NCBI GenBank assembly: GCA_029824495.1
Contig: JALGXY010000021.1
Location: 1 to 5,463 of the forward strand
Source of the DNA: Fimbriimonadia bacterium
GTDB lineage: Bacteria; Armatimonadota; Fimbriimonadia; Fimbriimonadales; Fimbriimonadaceae
DNA: 5,463 bases
Direction of reading: 5' to 3'
Shown: in pieces, positions 5,320 to 5,463 of the stretch
Layout: each line of letters starts with the position of its first letter
Numbering within the stretch: the stretch's first letter is position 1
Position numbers and translations under genes: made by a program
The notes under the pieces: model-generated
The model's database searches: none
What the model was told of the DNA's origin: nothing
The model's input: only the letters and a program-made list of their open reading frames with translations

Positions 5320-5463
5320 GCGAACCGATGAGACTCCATCGCTATATTGCGCAGTCAGGCATCTGCAGCCGGCGCAAGGCGGAAGAATTCATCGCGGAGG
5401 GCCGCGTGCTTGTCAACGGTGATCTGGTGACCGAAATGGGCGTCAAGGTCACAGATGAAGACA
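5316..5463 (+). CDS. RsuA/RluB-family pseudouridine synthase, N-terminal S4 domain (3' end cut by window edge)
   Basis: Only the first 49 residues lie in the window. They are a clear S4 RNA-binding domain: MRLHRYIAQSGICSRRKAEE (5-24) followed by IAEGRVLVNGDLV (26-38), with the LxxxLAxxGxxSRRxAexxIxxGxVxVNG pattern that opens RluB, RsuA, RluE and RluF enzymes. These modify uridine to pseudouridine in ribosomal RNA. The catalytic Asp domain is beyond the edge. S4 domains also begin other proteins, but the Arg-Leu-His-Arg-Tyr-Ile opening and the position just after scpAB and a carboxypeptidase gene (as near rluB in Bacillus) favour a large-subunit rRNA pseudouridine synthase. The start at 5316 overlaps the previous stop (ATGA) with AAGG about 10 nt upstream; an in-frame ATG at 5328 is the alternative. 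Confidence 0.88.
   Translation, partial: MSEPMRLHRYIAQSGICSRRKAEEFIAEGRVLVNGDLVTEMGVKVTDED

Noticed and set aside
1..5463. Undescribed defence, mobile or CRISPR-like system
   Set aside because: No repeat array, integrase, transposase, nuclease, toxin or phage-like gene is visible; nearly all bases are explained by housekeeping genes.

Overview
The window is a compact stretch of bacterial chromosome with two divergent gene blocks around a short intergenic region (about 1623-1713). Coding density is very high, GC is moderate (roughly mid-50s % by eye), and genes are packed with ATGA stop/start overlaps. I see no mobile element, phage gene, CRISPR array or toxin-antitoxin pair. The organism cannot be named from this sequence. 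The order scpA-scpB-dacA-rluB recalls Firmicutes and related lineages. The enlarged triosephosphate isomerase and sparse Shine-Dalgarno sites fit a less-studied phylum; Armatimonadota-like is my best guess, at low confidence.

Minus-strand block (1622 down to 1): an OsmC/Ohr-family peroxidase, then triosephosphate isomerase (tpiA), then a hotdog acyl-CoA thioesterase of the YciA type that runs off the left edge. The first two genes are 2 nt apart and the next pair overlap by ATGA, so they look like one transcript.

Plus-strand block (1714 to 5463): a complete tRNA-Cys(GCA) with encoded CCA; a stand-alone DUF2156 protein (the domain of the MprF aminoacyl-tRNA:phospholipid transferase) starting about 11 nt after the tRNA; then scpA and scpB (condensin-like chromosome segregation subunits, ATGA-overlapped), a D-alanyl-D-alanine carboxypeptidase with signal peptide and C-terminal anchor, and the start of an RsuA/RluB-type pseudouridine synthase (ATGA-overlapped, cut by the right edge). 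Gaps are at most 16 nt, so the run may be one operon joining chromosome segregation, cell-wall trimming and rRNA modification.

The window is mostly housekeeping. The observations most worth following are a 13-residue insertion in the triosephosphate isomerase next to the catalytic His, with paired changes at two interface positions; a soluble aminoacyl-tRNA-transferase-like gene directly behind a tRNA-Cys; and a perfect inverted repeat in the divergent promoter region. I found no convincing new multi-gene system.
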